Shown: positions 46,264-57,612 of the stretch, piece by piece | Layout: every line of letters starts with the position of its first letter | How positions within the stretch are numbered: the stretch's first letter is position 1 | DNA from: Saksenaea vasiformis B4078 | Taxonomy: Eukaryota; Mucoromycota; Mucoromycetes; Mucorales; Saksenaeaceae | Assembly: GCA_000697055.1 (NCBI GenBank) | Contig: JNDT01001802.1 | Span: 105,760-169,759 of the forward strand | Direction of reading: 5' to 3' | DNA length: 64,000 nt | Notes under the pieces: model-generated | The model's input: the letters and a program-made list of their open reading frames with translations, nothing else | What the model was told of the DNA's origin: nothing | Database searches by the model: none | Translations under genes and position numbers: made by a program

Positions 46264-48822
46264 TTATGTGCGCATGGGATTGATACTTGTATGATAACTT
46301 CGCCACGTCTCGTATCCCGTTCGACTATAGAAATTCACGAGCTCAACCCAATCAACATATGACTTCAACACTCCGCGTCGTTTCAGGACTTCATTAGCAT
46401 ATGCCACGATGCCTAAACCAAGACCACGACCACGCTCCTCCGTTGCTATCCCAACGCACGCCATACCACCGCTTTTAGTACCAAACAGATTGTCATCAGT
46501 CCAGATCAGGTCACTCCGTTTTTCGTGCGATACGTTGGTAGTATGTACAATCAAGCTACCCAAAATGCGACCCTGTTCGTTTCCTTCCCTGACAACAAGT
46601 AGATCCTGGAAGTCACCGAGCTCTGCATGATGTTTGTACGTGGACAACCATCCGGGAAAGTAGTGCTGTTGAAATGCATAAAGCTCCCACAGCTTATCCG
46701 GGCGGATACGTCCGAACCAAACGTTTTCTTTTGCCATGCGTTCCTTAATGGGCGCGGGTGTTTCATAATGTTCCAAGTCACCAACCAGATCCCATACCTT
46801 GGTGGGATTCAATTGCCAACCACGTCGCTTGAAAAAGGTTTGGGCAGATGACCCTGTCTGACCGTCAGGTACACCGGGGAAAAAGCGCGGATACGTGGAG
46901 CCAAGCATCAATGCATCCACACCTGCAGGTTGTCGTTGTCGGAAATAGTGCAGTACATGTTCATGCAAGCAGGTGCCAATGCCCCGATTCTGCATACGTG
47001 GATCCACCATCAGTAGCATCAACTGACCAATCATCCTTTGACAATCATCTTCGACGACCTGGGTAGCAGCAAAGCCAACTACACGCCCGTCATTACGTAT
47101 CACAAAATGAGCAGCCTCCGTTGCTTGCGTCAAGACAAGATCCAGTTTTTCTCGGGTCAAAGGCCAATCCTTTCCGAAATTCTGATCCCACAATCGTTTC
47201 ACATCTTCCAAATCGTCAAGCACGTAGCGCTCCACTCTCATTGGCGTTTTCTCACACAAATCTGTTTGGGGTATTGTGACAGGAAGTCGACTACGAGGCG
47301 TGATCTCACCAAACAGTGCCCTGACACCGGCTTCTAGTGCTGGCGGCGAGCATTCGTACGTAACGACGTAGGTATCGATATCAGGGAAGGCCATGAGATC
47401 GTAAGGATTAATGATGGCCATCACAACCAATTTGTCAGCCGCCAATTTCTGCGCAAGGCGAACCATATGAACTTGGAAGGGGTGAAGGTTTGCGTTCGCT
47501 GTGCCAACCACCACGTAGGTTGCCTTGCGGATTTGCTCGGATACGTCGGCTGTGTCCTTGTCGAAAACAACATAGCGCACGTTGCCACGTTTTCGGAGGG
47601 ATTCGTACATTGGTTTGAATGGCTCTTCTGTTGTATCGATTGCTTGCGTCATTGGCACATGAGCGGCCAGGAAAAGGATGTCAGGGGTGGCCTTGAGAGG
47701 GATAAGATTGGCGCGATTATGAACCACTGTCGGGATACGGTCATAGAGCTGTTCACTCAAGGCCATGTGTTCCTTTTTTGAAAATGAAGTAGAACACAGG
47801 TTATCCCACGCTAAGAACTGATCCTTCATCTTTGCTACGCGATCCAGCGATTGTTGTACTGCATCCAAATCCAATGCATGTGAGTCCAGTGCTTGGTACA
47901 GTGCATCCAATGCAGCCTTCTGATGGTCATACGTATGAGATATATCCAACATATCGATGCCTGCTTGGAGAGCCATGATGGCACCTTTGGGCACACCAAC
48001 GGTTTCTTTGATAGCGTCCATTTCCAGACAGTCGGTTACAATGAGTCCACGGTATCGAAGGCGGTTACGCAATAGATTTTGTACGACCGCTCCAGACAAA
48101 CACGCGATCTGATCCGTGATGTTTGGGAGGAGCATGTGGCCGACCATCACGGAGGAGGGATAGGCATCCTTCTGGCCAGCAAGGACCTGACGGAAGGGTA
48201 CAAGCTCAACCTGTTCCAGTTCCTCCAGCGTCTTGTTAATAACAGGGACACTAAGGTGGGAATCCGTCGCGGTGTCACCATGTCCTGGGAAATGCTTGAC
48301 AGTAGCTGCCACACCATTTCGCTGGTACGCCTCCACCTGGGCCATGCCTAATCGACCAACTGCTTCAGGATCTTCGGAAAAGGAACGTACACCGATTACA
48401 GGATTAAGAGGGTTATTGTTCACATCGACCACAGGTGCAAGATTCCAGTTGATACCCAATGCTCTCAGTTCCTTCGCTGTCGCTTTTGCTACTTGTCCTG
48501 CCGCAAGCGACGAGTCCAAAGCTCCGAGTCCCATATTACCAGGGAAATAGGTTCCGCTTTCGCCAAGGCGACGTACCACACCATTTTCCTGGTCTACGGC
48601 AATCAGAAGAGGGCGTGTATGGCCAGCTTCTTTGGCTATATTTTGTAGCTGCTCCGTTAACGCCTTTACTTGTTCCGCCGACTCGATGTTGCGGGAAAAT
48701 AAGATGATGCCGCCCACATGGTAATCACGAATTAGTTCCGTGATTCCCGGAGTGACTGTAAGACCATGAAAACCACAAAGTAAAAGTTGGCCCAACGCCT
48801 GTTTTACATTATCCACAGTCAT
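46264..48822 (-). CDS. GH3 beta-N-acetylhexosaminidase fused to two GNAT-type acetyltransferase modules
   Basis: This is one uninterrupted 852-codon ORF. Residues 1 to about 345 are a NagZ-like GH3 domain. It shows GGIILFSRNI, AVDQENGVVRRL, the KHFPGHGDTATDSH loop (176-189), which provides the His-Asp acid/base dyad, and VTDCLEMDAI with nucleophile Asp264. A linker of GH3 C-terminal type (to about 560) follows. The GNAT part has two acetyl-CoA loops: VDPRMQNRGIGTCLHEHVL (about 635-653) and GIATEERGRGLGLGIVAYAN (about 800-820). A GH3-GNAT NAGase with this layout is known from Rhizomucor miehei. It likely cleaves chitin- or peptidoglycan-derived GlcNAc and may act on the sugar amine. No signal peptide, so probably cytosolic. 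The absence of introns contrasts with its multi-exon neighbours. Confidence 0.92.
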   Translation of the reverse strand: MTVDNVKQALGQLLLCGFHGLTVTPGITELIRDYHVGGIILFSRNIESAEQVKALTEQLQNIAKEAGHTRPLLIAVDQENGVVRRLGESGTYFPGNMGLGALDSSLAAGQVAKATAKELRALGINWNLAPVVDVNNNPLNPVIGVRSFSEDPEAVGRLGMAQVEAYQRNGVAATVKHFPGHGDTATDSHLSVPVINKTLEELEQVELVPFRQVLAGQKDAYPSSVMVGHMLLPNITDQIACLSGAVVQNLLRNRLRYRGLIVTDCLEMDAIKETVGVPKGAIMALQAGIDMLDISHTYDHQKAALDALYQALDSHALDLDAVQQSLDRVAKMKDQFLAWDNLCSTSFSKKEHMALSEQLYDRIPTVVHNRANLIPLKATPDILFLAAHVPMTQAIDTTEEPFKPMYESLRKRGNVRYVVFDKDTADVSEQIRKATYVVVGTANANLHPFQVHMVRLAQKLAADKLVVMAIINPYDLMAFPDIDTYVVTYECSPPALEAGVRALFGEITPRSRLPVTIPQTDLCEKTPMRVERYVLDDLEDVKRLWDQNFGKDWPLTREKLDLVLTQATEAAHFVIRNDGRVVGFAATQVVEDDCQRMIGQLMLLMVDPRMQNRGIGTCLHEHVLHYFRQRQPAGVDALMLGSTYPRFFPGVPDGQTGSSAQTFFKRRGWQLNPTKVWDLVGDLEHYETPAPIKERMAKENVWFGRIRPDKLWELYAFQQHYFPGWLSTYKHHAELGDFQDLLVVREGNEQGRILGSLIVHTTNVSHEKRSDLIWTDDNLFGTKSGGMACVGIATEERGRGLGLGIVAYANEVLKRRGVLKSYVDWVELVNFYSRTGYETWRSYHTSINPMRT

Positions 48823-48965
48823 GATAAAGAAAAAGTTGACAAAGGATAAAAGAAAAAAGGAAAGAAAGAGGAAGCGCGGTTTTCTTATTTATTGAGTAAG
48901 CAAATTATGGACCCTGAGAAGGCGCAGTGGGACCCCACACCAACCCTTAGGATATGAGCGGTCAT

Positions 48966-50499
48966 TTAAAGCTTGGCTACACCAGCTGCTAAGCTATCTG
49001 ACCTATCTTTCTGTGCCTTCAATTTGCTAACCACTTCAGACGCACGTCGTAATTCAATTTTGCCAAGTTGATTCAAATGGACCTCATCGGGACCATCGGC
49101 AAAACGTAATGTACGTGCTCCGGCATAGAAATGAGCAAGTGGGGTATCTTGGGATAGACCAGCCGCACCATAGGACTGAATCGATCGATCCACGACACGC
49201 AAAAGCATGTTGGGCGTAACAATCTATACAGTGAAAGGATTAGGAAGGGAGCTTTCTTTTTCTTCTCCTTTGGCAGAATTTTACCTTTGCCATACTGATT
49301 TCCTTCATAGCACCCTTGGCCATGCCTTGGTCGATCTTTCTGGCAGCATTAAGAACTAAAAATCGGGCTTGATCGATTTCTACACGTGATGTTGCAATAT
49401 CCATGACAATAGATCCATGCTCAGCCAATGTCTTGCCAAATGTTCGTCGTGAAGGATCTGTCACACGTGCCAGCATGAGATCAAGTGCGCGTTCAGCCGT
49501 TCCGATACAACGCATGCTAAGACAAGAAGTGTTGAAGTGACTGTCACCCCTTTTTTCTTCTTACCAATGATGAATACGACCAGGTCCGAGACGTCCTTGG
49601 ATCACTTCAAAACCTCGACCTTCACCTAGGATAAGATTTTCTGCTGGTACACGGACATTGTTGAACACAATTTCGCAATGACCTTCTGGAGCATCGTCAA
49701 AGCCGAAGACCATCATTGGACGGACGACGGTAACACCGGGTGTATCGGCAGGGACGATCAAGATGCTTTGTTGTCGATGTTTGTTCTTGTTATTTGCATC
49801 TGTCTTGCCCATAACGAGAAAGACCGCGCAGCGTGGATCACCTGCACCAGAGATCCACCATTTTCGGCCATTGATCACGTAGTTGTTGCCGTCACGGCGC
49901 ATATTTGTTTCGATGTTGGTAGCATCGGACGAGGCCACGGCAGGTTCGGTCATAGCAAAGGCAGAACGGATCTTACCCGCCAAAAGCGGTTCAAGCCATC
50001 GCTCTTTTTGGGCTGGTGTACCATACTTGGCAAAGACTTCCATATTGCCCGTATCTGGGGCTGAACAATTCATGGCTTCCGGTGCAATTCTCGGTGATCG
50101 TCCAGTTAGTTCTGCAATCAGAGCGTACTCGAGGTTGGTCAGGCCGGCACCTTCAGCATAATCTCTGCCAAGAAACAAGTTCCATAGACCTAATGATCGC
50201 GCTTTTGCCTTAAGCTCCTCCATCACAGGAGGAATAGACTATAAATCGATGTTAAATAAACTATTATCGTCCATGTTTTTTTTTCTTTTTCTTTTTTACC
50301 TTCCAACGATTTTCGCCCTGACCCATTTGAAGTGCATATGTTTTTTCGGCAGGAATACAGTCATTCTAAAGAACAAAGTCAGGTTTGGGGTTTTGCATGT
50401 CAAAGTATAATTAACCTCGACAAACTCTTTGGCCTTTGCATAAAGGTCTTGGAATTTGGGAGAAAGTGTAGTCAAGTCGATGAGAGAATTGGTAGCCAT
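48966..50499 (-). CDS. peroxisomal acyl-CoA dehydrogenase (ACAD10/11-like) with PTS1
   Basis: Exons are 50499-50416, 50365-50300, 50238-49565, 49516-49285 and 49223-48966, giving 437 residues. The FAD-dependent dehydrogenase fold is clear: [60 protein letters not shown] followed by [16 protein letters not shown], and [20 protein letters not shown] with [14 protein letters not shown]. The [14 protein letters not shown] stretch is characteristic of the ACAD10/ACAD11 group acting on long-chain or 4-hydroxy acyl-CoAs. The protein ends in AKL, a type 1 peroxisomal targeting signal. It therefore probably oxidises acyl-CoA in peroxisomes, where most fungi use acyl-CoA oxidase. Confidence 0.94.
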
Positions 50500-50907
50500 G
50501 GCGATGTGGAAAAGAAAGCAAAGCTGGTGGTTTTGACTTAAACCAAAACCCAGTCTCGCTTGAATTCTACACAGTCAGCGAGATTACACAAAAAAGTGGA
50601 CAACCCCGCATTGTGGGAACAAAAAAAGAGAATAGCCGGAGCGAAAAAGGACATGTGCCAAAACAGGATGATTTACCGAATAAGTGGCGCTGTTTTTTTG
50701 TTTGTATGTATAGAGGCTTTATGTTGTATGAAAAGAACAAAAAAGAAAATGTAAATGATTAACAAGACAGGATAAAAGAAGAAGAGTACAGTGATTAAAA
50801 AAGCAAAATGCACAATAAAAAGGCCATTTTTTGAAAGGGAGGCTAGGGAATGGGTGATGAGATGGATGGAAGTGAATAAAAATAATAATAATAATAGAAA
50901 ATTGAAC
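50500..50907. other. intergenic; nothing identified
   Basis: A-rich upstream region of the acyl-CoA dehydrogenase gene, with an (AAT)n run near 50880-50896. Confidence 0.5.
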
Positions 50908-52254
50908 TTAGGAGTTCATGATGTGATAAATGAGATAACCTGGTAGACCATACACGCCGAAACCCATTGCTTTTGCCATTTTTGCAAAACCTTCTGTTTC
51001 AACTTGGTGTTGGAATGCGTAAGGTGGAAAGTTCGCACCTTCACGATGAACTTGAGCTTTGACAAGCGTAAATGTAGCACCCTTATTTGAACGGATCAAT
51101 TTTACTGCTATCACATTATTTTCTAGAACTTACCACGCCATCCAATGGCACTTTGTTAAGTTTACCCAGGTGCGTAGGCATATCCACCATGAGCTTACGG
51201 TTGGTCAGGAATTCGTAGTAACCTAATATAGTCAAGCCAATCCGTCAGCTTTTTCTTGTCCTGTGCAACCATTCCCCCTTTCCCTTCCTCCTCTCCTTTT
51301 TACGGTAAAGATCTCTTTTTTCCTCCATGTGAAAACATGCAAAAAATAGCTTACCTTCTAACAAGACGTATTCCTTTTTTTTTAAATAATAAAAAGAAAA
51401 GAATCGAAAGATTTGTTAGTGAATGAAAATAGGCTAATTTTTGTGTGTTGACTTACAGGGTCTAGTTCTTTTTGCATTTCAAGTGACTGGTCCGTTTCTT
51501 GCCAGTTGTTCTTATCATAGCCCCAAAAGGTATTATCAGTTGTTTCACGTAGACAGTTTGGAACGACTACATCGACATCGACACTTTGAAGATCTTCGAG
51601 AATAGAATGAGGATATTCGACTACATCGACATCCAGCCATAGTACCCAGGCATGTTCTTCTCGTAGTGCTGCGGTTAATAAATAATTGCGAGACCGCGCC
51701 ATATAGGATCGTCGGAGCGGCTGGAGTTCAAAGGTGTGTCGTTTGTCTTCGGGCAAGACAAAGTTGAAATCTTTTTCGTAAATAGAAATCTGATGATAAC
51801 GTTGGTCGGCGTTAGGACGATTTAAGAATTCATCGGCTTTTGTTCTGAGTATTTCTACAGTTCGATCTGTTGTATCCGAAACCAAAAAGGCCATGGAAAT
51901 TAAATGTTTGGGATAAGAGAGTCGGTCAACCAGTTCGAAGTAACGAGGAAGGTAAGCTTCAGCATTTTTTAAAGGTGTCAATATCAGAACATGTTCCTGA
52001 TTATCCTTGGCATTTGCTGTTGCTTGTAAATGATTAAGATTGATAAATTTTGCATCGTGTTCATGTTCTGCCGTTCGGAAAGCCACAGCCTCGTTGAATG
52101 ACCTGATCGTTCGACCGCATGATCCACTCATTGTTCGAGAGAATGTAAGCAGCGTCAACCCGATAAAAGAGAGTACACATAGGAGTGAAATAACTGTACG
52201 TTTGTTTCCCCGGATGGGTGTATAAAAAGATGCGACTTTTTCCGAGGGTGCCAT
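50908..52254 (-). CDS. Golgi alpha-mannosyltransferase, Mnn9/Van1/Anp1 (GT62) family
   Basis: Exons are 52254-51457, 51373-51355 (a 19-nt microexon), 51222-51134 and 51081-50908, giving 359 residues. A type II membrane topology is visible: a short cytoplasmic end (MAPSEKVASFYTPIRGNKR), then a hydrophobic anchor VISLLCVLSFIGLTLLTF. The catalytic domain shows HVLILTPLKNAEAYLPRYFE, SRNYLLTAALREEHAWVLWL and the DxD-type LDVDVVEYP. Family residues WGYDKNNWQETDQS and VPLDGVGATFTLVKAQVHRE follow. GT62 enzymes extend N-glycan outer-chain mannan in the cis-Golgi. Which of the three paralogues this corresponds to cannot be decided. Confidence 0.93.
51355..51373 (-). other. 19-nt microexon of the GT62 gene
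   Basis: Residues EYVLLEG span the join. The acceptor is a run of A ending in AG directly before GAATACGTC; the donor is GTAAGC. Including these 19 nt makes the total CDS 1080 nt; skipping them breaks the frame. Confidence 0.8.
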
Positions 52255-54026
52255 GATAAAGAAAAGGGAAAAAAAAAAAAGGAAGTAAAAGAAAAAGTCC
52301 AAGTGTTATGGGTTCTTTGGACTTTTTCATTTTATATAGTGCAGATCCCACATCTATAAATATGATATGATTGGTCCAGATAGAGTAACCATAAATGTAA
52401 CACCGCAAAGGGGGTCAGTGACGATCTGTTTACGTTTTTCCCTTCCGAACCGCAGTCAAAAAAAGCAAACGAAAAAAAAAAAGGTACTTTCAATGTTATG
52501 ATTATTGCTTATAAATAACTTTAAGCATATTATTTATCTATTCCTTCATATTTTATATATATCAATATGAAGAAAAAGAGAGAGAGAAAAAAGAAGCGAT
52601 CGACATTTTTAGCACGGTAGAAAAGGCCAGTCCCCCAATCGATTGCAATACATTGAAAATCCCCGACTCCGACAACCGTTAGAGCGGGCTCGGCGACAGA
52701 CAGACTCACAAGCGAAGTTTAGCACATATGCCAAGCCTTCTCGGCTTATTCTTTTTTTATTTATTTATGTGTTTCTTACTTCTACATTGTCAAGAAAATA
52801 GAAAACAGAAAAAGAAGTGAGAAAAGAAAGAAGATGGAAAAAAAGAATAATCCGTGTCGAGACTATTGATTCTTGTCCAACAGACTCTGCTTCATTTACA
52901 AAGTCAGGAAAAATCACCGTCTCTCCATTTTTCCTTAGCTATTGTTTCAGCTGTAAAACCCACATCCAAACGCTTGTGATTTTCCTATTTCCCGAAATAG
53001 GAGTACTATATTTACGACTTGCTCCAGGTCTACAGATTAGACGTCGATCCCCATTGGTCGATCCTTCCATATGATTGGACTAAAACCTAAGCTTTTTTTG
53101 AGTAACCTTCATGTAACTACTAATGCAAAAAGGCATCTAGAATTCCAATATGGGAATAAGTATGGCCTATCTCTGTTTAACGGAAAAGAGTTGTTTACTG
53201 TCATACTAAGGATGTGGCAAACAAATCCTTTCATTTCATCCTGCATGTTAAACAACCCGATACTACACTTTTCCTGGTTTGGTAAACCTGTCTATCACCT
53301 GCGAGTATTAGCCTTGGGACACGGACATTGCGTCAGTTCCATTTGATTGGAATATTTTTCTCTGTAGCAACCAGTCTTTAACAATCCACGAGCCTGGAAA
53401 GCTTATATTAGACCATTACGGTCCTTCCATAACTCTCCGCATTTGGTACGATTCTTTCAGGTTACATGAACAGGATAAGAACTTCATTTAGTATGGTTTG
53501 GTAAACATGACGTTACTAACTACAAAAGGATTCCGTAAAACCCAAGCCTTCCTTCCCCTGGTAATATTCGAGGTTTTGACATTGATCTTCGTTGAAAGTT
53601 ATGACTGGTGCGAATTTACTAAATTACTCCTTGAAAAGGCATCTATGATATAACAAGTGCAACTCCATGCTAATGCCACGTTTTTTGGCTTAAAGCAAGT
53701 TCCTACCTGTAACCATCAAGTGGTAAGAAGCCTAGCGGAATCTCATCAAATAGCCAAATTCCTAAGAAAGGATTGAGCGATACCGATAATATGTCAGTAC
53801 GTTGTCTCACGAGCTGAATGCGCAAATGAACACGATTCGTCCTATTGTTCCTTTTATGCACCCTCGTTTCCTCGTTTTCTCTTTATGTCCATAAATATAC
53901 TTGATCTTTACTGTTTACTGAAATAGACTATAAGCTATTCTACCTAAACTGTGCATCCATAATAAATCAATCCAGAGCTGAAAAGAATCTAACACACATC
54001 ACTGCAAAAAAAAAAAAAATCCTACC
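52255..54026. other. 1.8-kb A/T-rich intergenic region; nothing identified
   Basis: Short unrelated open frames only. Purine-rich near 52565-52600 and 52800-52850. No repeat copy recognised. Confidence 0.5.
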
Positions 54027-54473
54027 TTAGTTATATGAACTTGGTCCCTCCATGGACACACCACGATGCGTTTGGAGGAAACACCAACTTACCTTAAACC
54101 GACGCAGCATTACAAGTGAAATCCAGTAAATCAGAAAATCCAGCACAAAAAGAAAACAGGAGTTTATGACTTGGATACTGACCAGCGAACCGATCTGCAA
54201 GGGTGAAGTTAAAAAAGGAAAGATTTTGGACAGCAAGCCACAAAAATCATAACATATCCCTTCCTCCGTACTATAAGCCCCTAAACAGAACAATTCAAGT
54301 ATCGCTTCCTGATTACTGTCTGAGCTTGGGATCTTCATAACTCTGCCGAGATGAACTAGATTCAGACGCACACGTATAGGAGGACTAGCACACATATACT
54401 TAAAATGCCGCAATCGACGTGGAACAAGAAAATTTTTAAGCGAAGCAACTCTCCTCAGTGGCACGTAACACAA
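54027..54473 (-). CDS. uncharacterised ORF, 148 codons (doubtful)
   Basis: A single open frame with a hydrophobic stretch near its end (INSCFLFVLDFLIYWISLVM) that could be a membrane segment. It also has an unusual Cys/Arg-rich start (MCYVPLRRVASLKNFLVPRR). No family recognised and no clear promoter. It could be a small gene, a relic or chance. Confidence 0.25.
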   Translation of the reverse strand: MCYVPLRRVASLKNFLVPRRLRHFKYMCASPPIRVRLNLVHLGRVMKIPSSDSNQEAILELFCLGAYSTEEGICYDFCGLLSKIFPFLTSPLQIGSLVSIQVINSCFLFVLDFLIYWISLVMLRRFKVSWCFLQTHRGVSMEGPSSYN

Positions 54474-54633
54474 TCAGAAAGGGAAACATCGATCGTGCTT
54501 TCTACATCTTATCACAATTTAAGTTGATCGTCATTGCAAGGTATTACCGTTCAATTTGCTAAAAGTTAAGTCTTTAGAAAAAAAATTATGTGGCAACTTT
54601 TTTCTTGTGTGTGGGTACGAGGAAAGTGTCTGT

Positions 54634-56079
54634 CTACGGAGCCTGTCCGCTGGAGCCAAATCTCTTTTCTTCGATTCTCTTCAAAGCTTCCGAAGTGTCC
54701 ACGGGTTTAGCTGCACCAAATGGACTGGGCTTCTGGCTACGTGCCGTTTCGCTGGCCTTTTCCGCATCCACTGTGCGTGGTTTTAAGTTAAGACGACGAC
54801 GTTCCGTGGGAGCTGTAAAATCATCAGCATCGTCAATTTATCCCATCACCCTTTTCCTTCCTCTTCGCTACCCTTACCAGCTTGATCATCTCTTCTGGAA
54901 AAGGCTCCTCCGCTCCACGATGTGTCTCCACGACGATCAGAGAATCCACGCTCGGAACGATCTCCTCCACGACCTCCACGGAATCCACCGCGCTCACGGT
55001 TACCGAACTCACGTCTAGGTTCGGCAGGTTCAACAGGTGCTGTTCGGCGCCAGGAGGACACATCTGTACGATCAGGTTGACGTTCAGGTCTGTCAGGACG
55101 TGCCTTCACTAAATGCCAAATATAAATTTCTGAATCCCATTGTTGCTTTTAAACCTACTCGGCTCAGCAACCTTGATACGGATAGGTCGTTTTTGGAAAG
55201 ACTATAACAGCGTAAATACCACATATTACCATCTTCCTCTTCTCTTACCTCGCCATGCAGTTCCAAAGCTTGCTTCAGCGAATCGACATCAGCAAACTCC
55301 ACAAAGCAAAAACCTTTGGATCTTTCATCGTGGTCACGAAGAATACGAATGCTAGACACCTAAACCATCCCCCCTTATGTAAATTCTCTTCTCTCATCAT
55401 CGCTTTCTATAGCACTTACGTTCAAATGTCCAAACAGACCAGCCAAATCGTCCTCAGTGGCATCAAAAGACAAGTTAGCCACGTGAGCGGTAAATGGAGG
55501 TTCCGTTGGCAATTCCACTGGACCACGAGGAGGGAAGCGATCACGGCCGCCAAAACGATCTTGACTCTCGAAACGACCACCATCCCGGTCACGGGCAGGC
55601 CCACGAGGAAGAGGTTCAAAATCGCGATCTATTCACAAAAAGCGCACTGTTAGAAACACTTTCCTTTTTATCAGATGATTTTTTTTACCAAAACCACGGG
55701 CACCACCGCTCGATTCTCTTGCTATCCGCGCAGAAGAAAATGAACGTCAATAACTTATTCTAACTATCTTTCTTTTTGGTTTACCAGAAGCTAGAAAAGA
55801 AAGAAACAAAGAAGTTAAGATCTCAGAATCAGGAAGCCTATGCTTATCAGCCAATACATACGAGCAGAAGGAAGGTCAGACATTTGATCGGCCCAGGATC
55901 CACTGGCTAATCAAGACATGACTTAGTCGTTCATACATGACGAAGAGACAGGGGTTAGAAACTCACATTCGTCCGCCAAGAAGTCGGACAACGACATCTT
56001 CTGTGCTTTCTTCTTTCCAGCTATACCAAAACAATCGAATTAGAATAAAACACTAATAACGGTACCATAACATACACAT
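54634..56079 (-). CDS. TIF3: translation initiation factor eIF4B (Tif3/Sce3-like)
   Basis: eIF4B stimulates the eIF4A helicase in mRNA scanning. The first exon is only 4 nt (ATGT, 56079-56076). It is joined across a 55-nt intron (GTATGT...TAG) to 56020, giving MSGKKKAQKMSLSDFLADES, the start typical of fungal eIF4B. The RRM follows: EPPFTAHVANLSFDATEDDL, VSSIRILRDHDERSKGFCFV, then KRPIRIKVAEPS. After it come Arg/Gly/Asp-rich repeats (GGFRGGRGGDRSERGF, SWSGGAFSRRDDQ) and a basic motif APTERRRLNLKPRTV. It ends KRIEEKRFGSSGQAP, stop TAG at 54634-54636. There are about seven exons. The 4-nt first exon is inferred from frame and splice signals. Confidence 0.92.
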
Positions 56080-57009
56080 TCTCTCTGTTATTTGTGAGTG
56101 AGAACAAAAAACTAAGAAAAATTTTCGGCAAAAAGGGTGCAATGAAAGCCGTCCTTTTCGGACACGACATTCAAGCAAACTCCGATATACATATCCTTCT
56201 TCGACACAACCGCATACAAGAAATGCTGGATTTCGAAGCAACGTTTGCGTCAGTTAAATGTCGTTTTGTGCTGATACCAAGTAAATCTTGCGGTGAGGAG
56301 CACGGAGCTTTTTTGTAGCGAAACAGGCATTTTTACATCAAATCAAAGCTGGATTGCGCTCGTTCCTTATAATAGGCTCCCGACATACCAACGGAACCGT
56401 GCAGAAATAGTAGTATTTAAGCAGATGTGTAAATCACTATTTTCTTTGACTCTGTCTTCTCAATAAAGCTTCCCTGGTACGTACTGGAATTGACTATACG
56501 CCGCTCATAACACTTGTTTATGCGGATGGAAATTAAATTTTGTATAAAGGTGTACGCTGGTGATCAATATGTTCGTTAATTGATAGAATTTTCACTACAA
56601 ACAGGTATTTTAAGCAGCATAAGCACATTTTCATAGTAACGTATTTATTAAAACAGGCAGTTGTCAAGCGACGCAGGGCACATGAAGAAATGTTATACCC
56701 GTTTCCGCAATTAGCAGGAGAAATATTAGTTCGCAGGAATTCCACTCTTTGGGACTCCTACCTGTTGCACTTACGGGTGCAGAAGCCCAATCCACTTGTC
56801 AACGTAGATTTAATGTGGCTTTACCAATTGCTCGGTAGCACCATCGCATACGATAGAACCCCTCATGCCACAGTATCCATGCTTTATGGGGACATGAATC
56901 GGCAAGGATATGGCATACGGATCCACTTCGAATGGAGCTCAAAAGTATGCTGACTACTATTACTACTACCAGGAGAGTAGGCTTGTATTTCTAAAACGGC
57001 GAGTGTCTA
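56080..57009. other. intergenic; one doubtful ORF
   Basis: An 87-codon plus-strand frame at 56690-56953 contains YQLLGSTIAYDRTPHATVSM but has no family or promoter. The rest is A/T-rich. Confidence 0.35.
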
Positions 57010-57612
57010 TCATGCGGCAGACCGGTACTTAGACGTTCGTACGGAAAAGTTACATATATAGCTGGAGTATGGCATCCTTGGTCTCGGCACTAAAGCGCAC
57101 ACAGCTTTGGGCTTGTCTGCAAAGTCGTTGCTCGTATCTCTCCTCTGTAACCCTCTCCTTGCTATCCGAAAGGCAGCGTTGGGTGCCGCGTTTGAGGGTC
57201 GTCCTCGGGCCTTATGTGTCCATGCTTTAGCTGGCAAATAGTCTCTGTCAATGACGGTGCGTATACGGCAATCAAGAAACAGACTGCTATGGAACTTTTT
57301 CATGTAATGGACTGTGGTCAGAACAAAATAGGAACCTATTACTTGTGGTACATTTGACAACGGCAGTAAAGACACGCCTATCCCACGTGTCAGTCTCGTA
57401 TATAGTTGATGGATACGAGATATCTTTGAAGCGTAACAAGAACAGATTAAACAGAGGCTCCGAAACTGTACCTTAAAGAAACTAAAAAAACGGCACAGAA
57501 GTCGATAAAAAATGACTCCCGTACCCAATGAATCAAATAAATCAACCAGCGGAGGAGCATCATGATATGCCTCAACTCTTTTATAATAACGATGTAGACC
57601 TTTAAGGCCCAT
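57010..57612 (-). pseudogene. decayed XPG/asteroid-like nuclease gene
   Basis: The minus strand begins MGLKGLHRYYKRVEAYHDAP then PLVDLFDSLGTGVIFYRLLC. The Gly-x-Lys-Gly-Leu start and the following hydrophobic strand-helix match the start of FEN/XPG and asteroid proteins. A donor-like GTACAG follows FFSFFK. Later, stretches consistent with the helical region after the XPG N-terminal (DRDYLPAKAWTHKARG; in the next frame TTLKRGTQRCLSDSKERVTE and SCVRFSAETKDAILQL) appear in shifting frames with stops. I infer an inactivated gene. The family call rests on pattern memory and is moderate at best. Confidence 0.4.
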
